NCBI RefSeq assembly: GCF_034676725.1
Contig: NZ_JAUCBR010000004.1
Span: 4,597,464 to 4,661,463, forward strand
Reading direction: 5' to 3'
Length of the DNA stretch: 64,000 bases
DNA from: Denitromonas sp.
Lineage (GTDB): Bacteria > Pseudomonadota > Gammaproteobacteria > Burkholderiales > Rhodocyclaceae
Shown: in pieces, positions 36,655 through 46,782 of the stretch
Numbering within the stretch: position 1 is the stretch's first letter
Layout of the letters: each line of letters opens with the position of its first letter
Notes under the pieces: generated by a model
The model's input: only the letters and a program-made list of their open reading frames with translations
Database searches by the model: none
What the model was told of the DNA's origin: nothing
Made by a program: the position numbers and the translations under genes

Positions 36655-37721
36655 TCCAGCGTCAGCCTGGCAACGCTCACCTTGATGTAGGGAGCCAGAT
36701 CCACCGGCTTGCCGGCGTATTCGAGCTCAACGCTCTTGGCATTGCCGATCACGAGCCGGTAAGGCGGCTTGCCGGTAACTTCCTGCACCGTGCCAGGGCG
36801 GTTGGTACGCGAGAAGATGATCTCGCCGGAGGCGTCGCGAACCTCGACCCACGACTCGGTGGTGAAGCGAAACACCAGCCGGTTGTTTGACGCAGCTGCG
36901 GTTGCCGGCGCGGCGGGGGGCGTGGCAGCCGGGGGCGCTACCGCCGCAACGGGCGTGGCGGCGGCGGGCACTGCCGGCGCCGTGGCGGTCGTCGCCGTGG
37001 CGGTCGTCGCCGTGGCGGTCGTCGCCGTGGCGGTCGTCGCCGTGGCGGTCGCCGGCGCGGGTGCGGGCAGCGGCAAGGCCGACATACCGGTCACGGCGGG
37101 CGCCGCAGCCGGCAGGCCCGTGGCATTCGACGAGGCCGGCGGCACGGCATCCGTTGCGCTGCCACTGGGCGCATCGTCGGGAATGACCAGCGGCGCGTTA
37201 TCGGCCGGCGGAATCACCGGGGTGAGCGCAGCGGGCGCCACCGGGGTGTCGACCACCGCACTGTCGGGGCCGGGTGCGTCGGCCTGCTGGAACCAGTCGA
37301 AATACCAGCCACCGACCACCGCCACCAGCAACAGCAGGGCGATCAGTGCAATCGGGAAGGCCGAGGGGCGCAACGCGCCGTCGCCGGCCGGCAAGGTGCC
37401 CTGGGCGTTGGAAATCGGCGCCAGCTCGGGGGCACCGACGCCGCTGGTCTGAGCCAGCGCGTCGATCAGGGGCTCCGGGTCGAGTCCAAGCAAACGCGCG
37501 TAGTTGCGCAGGAAACCCCGCGCGAAGGCGGCGCCGGGCAAGGCGTCGAAACGCTCGCTCTCGAGCGCCTCGACCTGTCGCTGGGTCAGCTTGAGTGCCT
37601 GGGCCACATCGACCAGGGTCAGCCCACGGCCCTCCCGGGTCGTCCGCAGCATCTCGCCGACGCCGACGATATCGGTGCCCGGCTCGGGCGACGCCTGGTG
37701 CACGTCTGCGTGTTCGCTCAC
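36651..37721 (-). CDS. rodZ: RodZ-like cytoskeletal protein with Ala/Thr repeat
   Basis: The 356-residue protein has an N-terminal helix-turn-helix of the Xre type (VGEMLRTTREGRGLTLVDVA, LKLTQRQVEALE), one membrane segment (FPIALIALLLLVAVVGGWYF), a long Pro/Ala/Thr-rich periplasmic linker and a C-terminal DUF4115 domain (FRFTTESWVEVRDASGEIIF). RodZ links MreB to the cell-wall machinery. Within the linker a 15-bp DNA repeat encodes TATAT units. The gene overlaps both ispG and pilW by 4 nt. Confidence 0.92.
   Translation of the reverse strand: MSEHADVHQASPEPGTDIVGVGEMLRTTREGRGLTLVDVAQALKLTQRQVEALESERFDALPGAAFARGFLRNYARLLGLDPEPLIDALAQTSGVGAPELAPISNAQGTLPAGDGALRPSAFPIALIALLLLVAVVGGWYFDWFQQADAPGPDSAVVDTPVAPAALTPVIPPADNAPLVIPDDAPSGSATDAVPPASSNATGLPAAAPAVTGMSALPLPAPAPATATATTATATTATATTATATTATAPAVPAAATPVAAVAPPAATPPAAPATAAASNNRLVFRFTTESWVEVRDASGEIIFSRTNRPGTVQEVTGKPPYRLVIGNAKSVELEYAGKPVDLAPYIKVSVARLTLE
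36979..37053. repeat. 15-bp tandem repeat inside rodZ
   Basis: The unit GCCGTGGCGGTCGTC occurs four times without change, followed by a fifth copy differing in one base (end GCC). Each unit codes in frame on the minus strand for five residues of the TATAT type, so copy-number change would alter linker length without a frameshift. Confidence 0.95.
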
Positions 37722-38524
37722 TCGTATTTCCCTTCGATCAGTTTCTGGTATTCAGGCGAAGTCGGGAAGCGGCTCTTGAGCTGGCTGGTGTAGCTCGCTT
37801 CGGTCTCTTTGTCATTGCGGGCACGTTCGACGCGCACCCCCAGCCAGAGCGACTCGGCCGTCGGGCGGGTTTTCTGGTGCACCGTGTTCAGGTAGGCATG
37901 CGCCGCCTCGGGGTTGTTGCGCCGATAGGCAACCGCGGCGAGGTTGAGGATCGCCTGCACGTTGTTCGGATCGAGCGCCACCGCGCGCCGGAAATAGCCT
38001 TCGGCCGCCTCGAGTTGGCCCTGCCCCATGCGGCACAGGCCGGCATTGGTCATCGGCTTGGTCGGCGTCGTGTAATACGGGTTGCGCGCCGACTGCTCGA
38101 GCATCTGCACGCCGGCGTCGGGCTCGCCCTGCACGCACAGGAACCAGCCATAGCTGTTGTTGATATCGGGGTCACCCGGCGCCAGATCGTTGGCCCGGGC
38201 AAACGCTGCGCGCGCCGAGGCAGGGTCGTTCAAGGCCATCAGCACCAGCGCATGCAGGTGGTGCGCCGGGGCATAGGTGTTGTCATAGGCCATGGCAATA
38301 CGCGCCTCGTCCAGCGCCACGCCGGTACGCTGCGCCGCCACATAGGCCATGCCGAGGTCGGTGTGAATCTTTGCCCGTGCCTGGTTGTCGCTGGTCACCG
38401 GACGCTCGGCCGCCGGCCGCAGATCCATCGACGCGCTGCTGCCCGGCGCCGCCGGATTGGTGGTGCAGCCCGACAACAGGGCGCCAATCAATCCCAGGGT
38501 GGCGAGGAGATGCGCAGTCTTCAT
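37718..38524 (-). CDS. pilW: Type IV pilus biogenesis lipoprotein PilW/PilF
   Basis: The 268-residue protein has a lipoprotein signal peptide (lipobox LLSGC, Cys20) and TPR repeats (ARAKIHTDLGMAYVAAQRTG, NNSYGWFLCVQGEPDAGVQM, EGYFRRAVALDPNNVQAILN). PilW/PilF is the outer-membrane pilotin that lets the PilQ secretin assemble. ATGA overlaps link it to rlmN upstream and rodZ downstream. Confidence 0.92.
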   Translation of the reverse strand: MKTAHLLATLGLIGALLSGCTTNPAAPGSSASMDLRPAAERPVTSDNQARAKIHTDLGMAYVAAQRTGVALDEARIAMAYDNTYAPAHHLHALVLMALNDPASARAAFARANDLAPGDPDINNSYGWFLCVQGEPDAGVQMLEQSARNPYYTTPTKPMTNAGLCRMGQGQLEAAEGYFRRAVALDPNNVQAILNLAAVAYRRNNPEAAHAYLNTVHQKTRPTAESLWLGVRVERARNDKETEASYTSQLKSRFPTSPEYQKLIEGKYE

Positions 38525-39618
38525 GAGCGAGGATTCCCGGTGAAATGGAGTGTCTGGGTGCGGCGCGTCTTGTCCTTGACCTGGCCGGCGAGCTGACCGC
38601 AGGCGGCATCGACGTCATCGCCCCGTGTCTTGCGGGTGGTGGCGACGATACCGGCGTCCTGCAGGATACCGGCAAAGCGCCGGATGCGCTCGGCGGGCGA
38701 ACGCCGGAACGGGGAATTCGGGAAGGGGTTGAACGGGATGAGGTTGTATTTGCACGACACCTCGCGCGCAATGGCGACCAGCTCGTGGGCATGGGTGTCG
38801 AGGTCATTCACCCCGTCGAGCATCACGTACTCGAAGGTAACGAAGTCCCGCGGCGCAGCGACCAGGTAGCGGTTGCACGCGGCGAGCAATTCCTTGAGCG
38901 GGTATTTCTGGTTGATCGGCACCAGTTGGTCGCGCAGCGCATCGTTGGGCGCATGCAGCGACACGGCCAGGGCCACCGGACAGGCTTCACGCAGGCGATC
39001 CATGGCCGGCACGATGCCGGAGGTCGATACCGTGACGCGGCGACGCGACAGGCCATAGGCGTGGTCGTCGAGCATCAGGCGCAGCGCCACCAGCACGTTG
39101 TCGAGGTTGGCCAGCGGCTCGCCCATGCCCATCATGACCACGTTGCTGATCACCCGCTCACCGTCGGCGGTGGCGCCGAGCAACCGGTTGGCCAGCCACA
39201 GCTGGCCGATGATCTCGCCCGCCGACAGGTTGCGGTTGAAGCCTTGCTTGCCGGTCGAGCAGAAGGCGCAGTCGAGCGCGCAGCCGGCCTGCGAAGACAC
39301 GCACAGCGTGCCGCGGCCGGTTTCGGGAATGAACACCGTCTCGACCGCATTGCCCTGCCCCACGTCGAGCAGCCACTTGCGGGTGCCGTCGGTGGACACG
39401 GTGTCGCGCACCGGCTCGGGCACGCGCACGCAGGCCTGCTCGCCCAGCCGGGCACGCAGGCTCTTGGCGACATCGGTCATCTGCTCGAAGTCGCTCACCC
39501 CGAAGCGATGCAGCCAGCGCATCACCTGGCGGGCGCGAAACGGCTTCTCGCCTTGGGAGGCGAACCAGTCGACCATGCCGTCGACATCGAAATCCAGCAG
39601 ATTGACCTGTTTCGTCAT
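38521..39618 (-). CDS. rlmN: Dual-specificity 23S rRNA/tRNA adenine C2-methyltransferase RlmN
   Basis: The 365-residue radical-SAM enzyme has the CxxxCxxC motif at Cys113, Cys117 and Cys120 (AGCALDCAFC), the segment NVVMMGMGEPLANLDNV and a conserved late Cys in VDAACGQLAG. It methylates A2503 of 23S rRNA and A37 of some tRNAs. 72 bp downstream of ndk. Confidence 0.96.
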   Translation of the reverse strand: MTKQVNLLDFDVDGMVDWFASQGEKPFRARQVMRWLHRFGVSDFEQMTDVAKSLRARLGEQACVRVPEPVRDTVSTDGTRKWLLDVGQGNAVETVFIPETGRGTLCVSSQAGCALDCAFCSTGKQGFNRNLSAGEIIGQLWLANRLLGATADGERVISNVVMMGMGEPLANLDNVLVALRLMLDDHAYGLSRRRVTVSTSGIVPAMDRLREACPVALAVSLHAPNDALRDQLVPINQKYPLKELLAACNRYLVAAPRDFVTFEYVMLDGVNDLDTHAHELVAIAREVSCKYNLIPFNPFPNSPFRRSPAERIRRFAGILQDAGIVATTRKTRGDDVDAACGQLAGQVKDKTRRTQTLHFTGNPRS

Positions 39619-39645
39619 GAAAACCTTGTCTTGCGCGAAAATGCA

Positions 39646-39668
39646 ATCGGCCCGGGAGCCGGGCCGAT
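39646..39668 (-). terminator. Possible terminator between ndk and rlmN
   Basis: Stem ATCGGCCCGG / CCGGGCCGAT with a three-base loop, followed on the minus strand by TGCATTTT. The T run is short, so it may only attenuate transcription into rlmN. Confidence 0.4.
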
Positions 39669-39690
39669 GCAGATTCGGCCTCGGCCGGAA

Positions 39691-40116
39691 TTAACGGCTG
39701 TAGACGTTCATACCGGGGAAGAAGAAGGCCACTTCCACCGCCGCGGTTTCGGGCGCGTCGGAACCGTGGACCGCGTTGGCGTCGATGGATTCAGCGAAAT
39801 CGGCGCGGATGGTGCCCGGCGCGGCTTCTTTCGGGTTGGTGGCGCCCATCAGTTCGCGGTTCTTGGCAATGGCGTTCTCGCCTTCGAGCGCCTGGATCAT
39901 CACCGGGCCGGAGGTCATGAATTCGACCAGGTCCTTGAAGAAGGGGCGTGCCTTGTGCACGGCGTAGAACTGGCCGGCTTCTTCGACGGACAGGTGCACC
40001 ATCTTGGCGGCGATCACCTTCAGGCCAGCGTCTTCAAAGCGCTGGTAGATCTTGCCAATCACGTTCTTGGCGACGGCGTCGGGCTTGATGATGGAGAGGG
40101 TGCGTTCGATTGCCAT
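39691..40116 (-). CDS. ndk: Nucleoside diphosphate kinase
   Basis: The 141-residue enzyme has the N-terminus IERTLSIIKPDAVAKNVIG and the active-site His in NAVHGSDA. It balances nucleoside triphosphate pools. ATG 40116 is chosen because GGAG lies 9 nt upstream. First gene of the housekeeping block. Confidence 0.97.
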   Translation of the reverse strand: MAIERTLSIIKPDAVAKNVIGKIYQRFEDAGLKVIAAKMVHLSVEEAGQFYAVHKARPFFKDLVEFMTSGPVMIQALEGENAIAKNRELMGATNPKEAAPGTIRADFAESIDANAVHGSDAPETAAVEVAFFFPGMNVYSR

Positions 40117-40211
40117 GGTGCTGAGCTCCGATGATTCTGGTTTGGGAGTGAAAAGAATAACGGAGCATTTTAACAAGATTTCGACAACACTCCCATCTTC
40201 CAACGGTAAGT

Positions 40212-40238
40212 AAAAAAAACCCGGCCACGGGGGCCGGG
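40212..40238 (-). terminator. Rho-independent terminator of dctP
   Basis: Minus-strand stem CCCGGCC / GGCCGGG followed by eight T, 57 bp past the dctP stop. Confidence 0.85.
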
Positions 40239-40294
40239 AACAAAGGACACGGTAGACAGCGCCGCTCGGTGGCGGCGCATGGCGCGCCGGGCGC

Positions 40295-41300
40295 TTACAA
40301 ATCGTCGGGGTCGAAGCCGGTCTCGTCGTAGATCGCCTCGATCAGATCCTTGCCGATCCGCGGCGCCATGGCCCGATGCACCGGCACGAGGGCCTTCTTG
40401 AACGCCAGGCGCTCCTCGGCCGTCGGCACCCGCACCTCGGTCGTGCCGGCCGCCTCGATGGCCGCCAGCGCCTTGTCGTTTTCGGCCTTGGCGATCTGGT
40501 TGGTGTAGTCGGTGGCCTCGCGCATGGCGCGCGCCAGGGCGTCCCGCACCGCACCGGGCAGGCCGTCCCAGAACTTCTTGTTGGTGATCACCGCGTAGCC
40601 GAGGTAGCCGTGCTCGGTGAGCAGCATGTGCGACTGCACCTCGTGCATGCGCTGGGTGAAGAAATTCGAATGCGGGTTCTCGGTGCCGTTCGACCACCCC
40701 GGCCTTGAGCGCCGCAAAGACCTCGTCGAAGGCGGTCACCTGCGGCAGGGCACCCAGCGCCCGCATCTGCGCATCGAGCACCTTGGAGGACTGGATGCGC
40801 ATTTTCTTGCCGCGCAGGTCGTCCGGCGCGCGAATCGGCGCATTGGCCGACAGCGACTTGAAACCGTTGTCCCAGAAGGCCAGCCCGGTGATGCCGCGCG
40901 GCTCGAGCGATTCGAGCATGCGCGCACCGAGCGGGCCGCTGGTCACCTTGTGCAGATCGGCATAGCTGTCGAAGATGTAGGGCAGGTCGAAGGCCTCGAA
41001 CACCCGCAGCCCGAGCGGCCCGAACTTGGCCAGCGACGGAGCGATGATCTCCACGGCGCCCAGTTGCAGCGCCTCCATCTCTTCCTTGTCCTTGTACAGC
41101 GTGCTGTTCGGATAGACCTCGACCCGTACGGCGCCGTTGCTGTACTGCTCGGCCAGCGTCTTGAACCGCTCCGCCCCCATGCCCTTCGGGGTGTTCGGCG
41201 CCACCACATGGCTGAACTTGACGACGATCGGATCGGCCGCCTGCGCCATGCCGACGCATGCCACGGAAAGCACCGCAATCAACAGACCCCGCACACTCAT
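40295..41300 (-). pseudogene. TRAP transporter solute-binding protein DctP family, with a one-base frameshift
   Basis: Two frames together encode one DctP-type periplasmic binding protein of about 334 residues. ATG 41300 (AGGAGG 5 nt upstream) starts a signal peptide (MSVRGLLIAVLSVACVGMAQ) and the domain FSHVVAPNTPKGMGAERF, MRIQSSKVLDAQMRALGA, as far as ALKAGVV. The second frame continues GTENPHSNFFTQRMHEVQSH to the stop at 40295. The switch is at 40688-40694, where reading GTTCGAC as GTCGAC restores the consensus VVDGTENP. The binding protein takes up C4-dicarboxylates or similar acids, but no DctQ or DctM genes are present nearby. It is divergent from a DctS/DctR-like pair. Sequencing error is as likely as a true mutation. 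Confidence 0.82.
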
Positions 41301-41421
41301 CCCCACCTCCTCACCGGTTGTTCGACACGCCGTCGTCGTGCGGCGATAGAAGCCATGCCTCCCTAGGCGAGGCTGGCCTTGGTAGAGTGTCGACCCTGCG
41401 CGCCCCGCGCCGCTATTGTGG

Positions 41422-43409
<1,988 letters not shown>

Positions 43410-43413
<4 letters not shown>

Positions 43414-44051
43414 CGACAGACACGCCCCCGCTCACCCACATCGTCGACGACGACGAAGCCATCCGCGACGCGCTCGCCTGGCTGTTTCGCACCCGCAACG
43501 TGCCTTGCGCCACCTGGGCCTCGGCCGAAGCGTTTCTCGCCGCCTACCAGGAAGACTGGCGTGGCTGCATCGTGATGGACATCCGCATGCAGGGCATGAG
43601 CGGGCTCGACTGCTCGGGCGCGTTGCGCCAGCGCGGCAGCACCCTGCCGATCATCTTCATCACCGGCCATGGCGATGTGCCGATGGCGGTCGGCGCGCTC
43701 AAGCGCGGCGCCTTCGACTTCATCGAAAAGCCCTTCGATGACAACGCCCTGGTCGACATCGTGCAGTCCGCGCTCGAAGAAGACGCCCGCAACCAGGCGC
43801 GGCGCAGCGCCCGGGTCGACGTCGCCGCCCGGCTCGAACAGCTCACCAGCCGCGAGCGCGAAGTCATGGGGCTGATCCTCGCCGGCAAGTTCAACAAGGT
43901 GATTGCCGACGAACTGGCCATCTCCATGCGGACGGTCGAAGTCCATCGCGCACGGGTGTTCGAGAAAATGGGGGTGCGCTCGGCCGTTGAACTGGCCCAG
44001 CAACTGACGCTCGCCGGCCTCTACAACAGCGCCACGCCGTCGGCCGAATAA
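43410..44051 (+). CDS. DctR/FixJ-like response regulator with LuxR-type HTH
   Basis: The 213-residue protein has a receiver domain with acidic residues Asp13-15, phospho-acceptor Asp57 (VMDIRMQ) and Lys107 (EKPF), and a C-terminal LuxR/FixJ helix-turn-helix (LTSREREVMGLILAG, IADELAISMRTVEVHRARV). It overlaps the kinase gene by 4 nt (ATGA), so both are made together. Its last 31 bp overlap the 3' end of tilS on the opposite strand. Likely target is dctP or related uptake genes (inference). Confidence 0.88.
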
Positions 44052-45391
44052 GCCTCGGGCCGGCGCCACACCAGCCGCAGGCCGGGCTCGCCGGCGCGGC
44101 AGGCAAAGCCGTGGGCCACGCCCAGGCCGGCAATCCACGCCACCTCGCCATCGACCCGCAGGATCGGCACGCGGTCGCGATCGACCGGCGCCAGCCCCGC
44201 CCCCTGGCTGAGGCTGCGCACATCCTTGCGCGGCCGCCCCACCAGCGCCACCTTGCAGCCCGGCCAGCGCGCCATGATCTCGCACCGGGCGGCCTGCGCC
44301 AGACGCGCCTGCGACACTCCCGCGCCAACCACCGGCTCGGCCTCGACCACGCCCTCCCCCCACGGCGTCGCGGCGCCCTGCCAGGGCACGCCGTCTTCGG
44401 GCAACTCGGGGTAGGTCGGCGACAGCCACACCACCTCGCGATAGGCGTGCAGGAACGCCCCGCCAAGCGGCAGCATCAACGGCCGGTCATGGGTGCAGGA
44501 CTGCAACTGGCGCATCGCCTCATGTAAGCGCGCCTGATCGGGCAGCGGCAGATCCAGCGCCCGCAAGCGCCAGCGCAGCAGATTGGCCAAGCGTGGCGCA
44601 CGCATGCCGCGCATCACCTCGCGCGACCACGGCAAACCGCAGGCGGTGGCATCCTGCACCGCCAGCTCGTCGAGCAGACCCGCCGCCTCGTCAAAATTGG
44701 CCGCGGCGCGGGCCAGGGTGAGTGCGGCCGAGGGCCAGCGTGCGCTCATCGCCGGCATCACGGTATGGCGCAGGTAATTGCGGGAAAACCGCGGGTCGGC
44801 ATTGCTTTCGTCGTCGACCCACTGCAAGCCCTCGGCCTGCGCGGCCGCCAGAATCTGCGCGCGCGAGAAGGCCAGCAGGGGCCGCAACCGCCCCCCGCCG
44901 CCCGGCGCGGGCTCGATCGCCCGCATGGCCGCCGCGCCATGCACGCCGGCACCGCGCAGCAAACGGAACATCACGGTTTCTGCCTGATCATCGAGGTGAT
45001 GCGCGCTCACGCGCCACTGCGCCGCTTCGGCCGCCAGCGCGCCATGACGCACCCGCCGGGCCGCCGCCTCCCAGCCCTCGCCGGGCTCGGGCTGCACGCG
45101 CACCGGCGTGATGGTCAGGGGCACATCCAGTGCGTCGCAGCGCGCCGCACACAGCGCGGCCCAGTCGTCGGCATGGGGACTCAGCCCGTGGTGGACATGG
45201 TGTGCGCGCAGGTCGAAGCCGGCGCGCTCGCGCAAACCGGCCAGCACCGTGAGCAGCAGCATGGAATCCAGGCCGCCGCTGAGCGCGAGCTGCACCGTCT
45301 GCCCGGCCCGGACGCCGGCACGCGTGAGGACGTCGGCGACCCCGCGCGGGATCGCCGCCAGTTTAGTTTGCGACGTCCTTGAACTTGCCAT
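44021..45391 (-). CDS. tilS: tRNA(Ile)-lysidine synthetase
   Basis: The 456-residue enzyme has the PP-loop LALSGGLDSMLLL, the segment HHVHHGLSPHADDWAA, the HLDDQAETVMFRLLRGAG motif and C-terminal TilS domains. It converts C34 of tRNA-Ile(CAU) to lysidine so that AUA can be read. The start at 45391 lies 29 nt inside accA; no later good start is seen in frame. The 3' end overlaps the response regulator gene tail to tail by 31 bp. Confidence 0.93.
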   Translation of the reverse strand: MASSRTSQTKLAAIPRGVADVLTRAGVRAGQTVQLALSGGLDSMLLLTVLAGLRERAGFDLRAHHVHHGLSPHADDWAALCAARCDALDVPLTITPVRVQPEPGEGWEAAARRVRHGALAAEAAQWRVSAHHLDDQAETVMFRLLRGAGVHGAAAMRAIEPAPGGGGRLRPLLAFSRAQILAAAQAEGLQWVDDESNADPRFSRNYLRHTVMPAMSARWPSAALTLARAAANFDEAAGLLDELAVQDATACGLPWSREVMRGMRAPRLANLLRWRLRALDLPLPDQARLHEAMRQLQSCTHDRPLMLPLGGAFLHAYREVVWLSPTYPELPEDGVPWQGAATPWGEGVVEAEPVVGAGVSQARLAQAARCEIMARWPGCKVALVGRPRKDVRSLSQGAGLAPVDRDRVPILRVDGEVAWIAGLGVAHGFACRAGEPGLRLVWRRPEAYSADGVALL

Positions 45392-46328
45392 AGCTCATCA
45401 GCCGTGCCTGGCGCTGTGCCACCAGCTCGGTCGGGCTCAGGTCGGCCAGCTGGCGCAGCGCATCGGCCAGCGCCCGCTTGAGCGTCTGCGCCATGGCGCG
45501 ATGATTGCGGTGGGCGCCGCCCACCGGCTCGTTGACGATCTTGTCGATCAGCCCCAGCGCCTTCAGGCGCGCCGCGGTGATGCCCATGGTCTCGGCCGCC
45601 ACCGAGGCCTGATCGGCGCTCTTCCAGAGGATGGAGGCGCAGCCTTCGGGCGAGATCACCGAGTAGGTGCTGTATTGCAGCATGTGCAGCTGGTCGGCCA
45701 CGGCAATGGCCAGCGCGCCGCCCGAACCGCCCTCGCCGATCACGGTGGAGATGATGGGCACCTTGAGCGAGGCCATCACGAACAGGTTGTGGCCGATCGC
45801 CTCCGACTGGCCGCGCTCTTCGGCGCCGATGCCGGGATAGGCGCCCGGCGTGTCGACAAAGGTAAACACCGGCAGCGAGAACTTCTCGGCCAGCTTCATC
45901 AGGCGCAGCGCCTTGCGGTAGCCCTCGGGACGCGGCATGCCGAAGTTGCGGTGGATCTTTTCCTTGGTGTCACGCCCTTTCTGGTGGCCGATCACCATGC
46001 ACGACTGCCCGTTGAAGCGCGCCATGCCACCGACGATGGCGTGGTCGTCGGCAAAGCTGCGGTCGCCGTGCAGCTCGTGGAAATCGGTGAACATGTGCTC
46101 GACGTAGTCGAGGGTGTAGGGCCGCTGCGGATGGCGTGCCACCTGGGCAATCTGCCAGGGCGTCAGCTTGGCGTACAGATCCTTGGTCTGGGCCTGGCTC
46201 TTGGTTTCCAGGCGCGAAATCTCTTCGGAGATGTCGACGGCAGAATCGTCCTGCACGAAACGAAGCTCTTCAATCTTGGCTTCAAGCTCGGCGATGGGCT
46301 GTTCAAAATCGAGGAATGTGGTCTTCAT
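45363..46328 (-). CDS. accA: Acetyl-CoA carboxylase carboxyltransferase subunit alpha
   Basis: The 321-residue subunit starts MKTTFLDFEQPIAELEAKIE and carries the crotonase-fold core (FVDTPGAYPGIGAEERGQSE, VIGEGGSGGALAIAVAD). With AccD it forms the transferase half of acetyl-CoA carboxylase in fatty-acid synthesis. Upstream of tilS with a 29-nt overlap. Confidence 0.96.
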   Translation of the reverse strand: MKTTFLDFEQPIAELEAKIEELRFVQDDSAVDISEEISRLETKSQAQTKDLYAKLTPWQIAQVARHPQRPYTLDYVEHMFTDFHELHGDRSFADDHAIVGGMARFNGQSCMVIGHQKGRDTKEKIHRNFGMPRPEGYRKALRLMKLAEKFSLPVFTFVDTPGAYPGIGAEERGQSEAIGHNLFVMASLKVPIISTVIGEGGSGGALAIAVADQLHMLQYSTYSVISPEGCASILWKSADQASVAAETMGITAARLKALGLIDKIVNEPVGGAHRNHRAMAQTLKRALADALRQLADLSPTELVAQRQARLMSYGKFKDVAN

Positions 46329-46361
46329 CGAACCCGTCTTTGGCGTCGTTTAAAGGGCGCT

Positions 46362-46367
46362 ATTGTA
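46362..46367 (-). promoter_or_regulatory. Possible -10 box of accA
   Basis: TACAAT on the minus strand, 33 nt upstream of the accA start. A TTGTGC lies 15 bp further upstream, a short spacing for a -35 box. Confidence 0.35.
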
Positions 46368-46471
46368 CTCCTTACTGCGAGCGCACAAACCAGCCCCCTG
46401 TCCGGCGCCCCGACCGGCCGCCAAAAACGCCCCAAACCGCCGCCGGTCAGCCCGGCCTGTTCGACGGCAAA

Positions 46472-46485
46472 TCGATCTAGATCAA
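46472..46485 (+). promoter_or_regulatory. FNR/ANR-type box upstream of feoAB
   Basis: TCGATCTAGATCAA differs from the FNR consensus TTGAT-N4-ATCAA in one position. It is centred about 67 bp upstream of the feoA start, which fits oxygen-dependent activation of ferrous iron uptake. Confidence 0.6.
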
Positions 46486-46522
46486 TGTGCTGCATCGCAC
46501 CGGCGATAAAATCGAATCGTAT

Positions 46523-46537
46523 TAACAATTATTCTCG
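46523..46537 (+). promoter_or_regulatory. Fur-box-like sequence upstream of feoA
   Basis: The reverse complement CGAGAATAATTGTTA resembles the 7-1-7 Fur motif TGATAAT-N-ATTATCA in most positions. It lies 9-23 bp before the feoA ATG, where repressor binding would block expression. Confidence 0.45.
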
Positions 46538-46545
46538 TTTCGACC

Positions 46546-46782
46546 ATGTGCGCGCTCTCCGAACTGACCACCGGCCTTGACGCCAGGGTGACCGCCCTGC
46601 GGGCCGATCACGACTTTGTCCAGCGCCTGCATGCCCTCGGCCTGCGCATCGGACGCAGCGTCCGCGTGGTGCGCCGTGGCGCGCTCAACGGGCCGCTACA
46701 ACTGCGCATCGGCACCACCGACATCATGCTCCGGCGGGCCGACGCGGCCCTGATCGACACCGACGCCATCGCGCCGGCATGA
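46546..46782 (+). CDS. feoA: FeoA, small SH3-like ferrous iron transport protein
   Basis: The 78-residue protein has the FeoA beta-barrel pattern (FVQRLHALGLRIGRSVRVVR, LQLRIGTTDIMLRRADA). It supports FeoB in ferrous iron import. No clear ribosome binding site is visible before ATG 46546. It overlaps feoB by 4 nt (ATGA). Confidence 0.9.
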   Translation: MCALSELTTGLDARVTALRADHDFVQRLHALGLRIGRSVRVVRRGALNGPLQLRIGTTDIMLRRADAALIDTDAIAPA

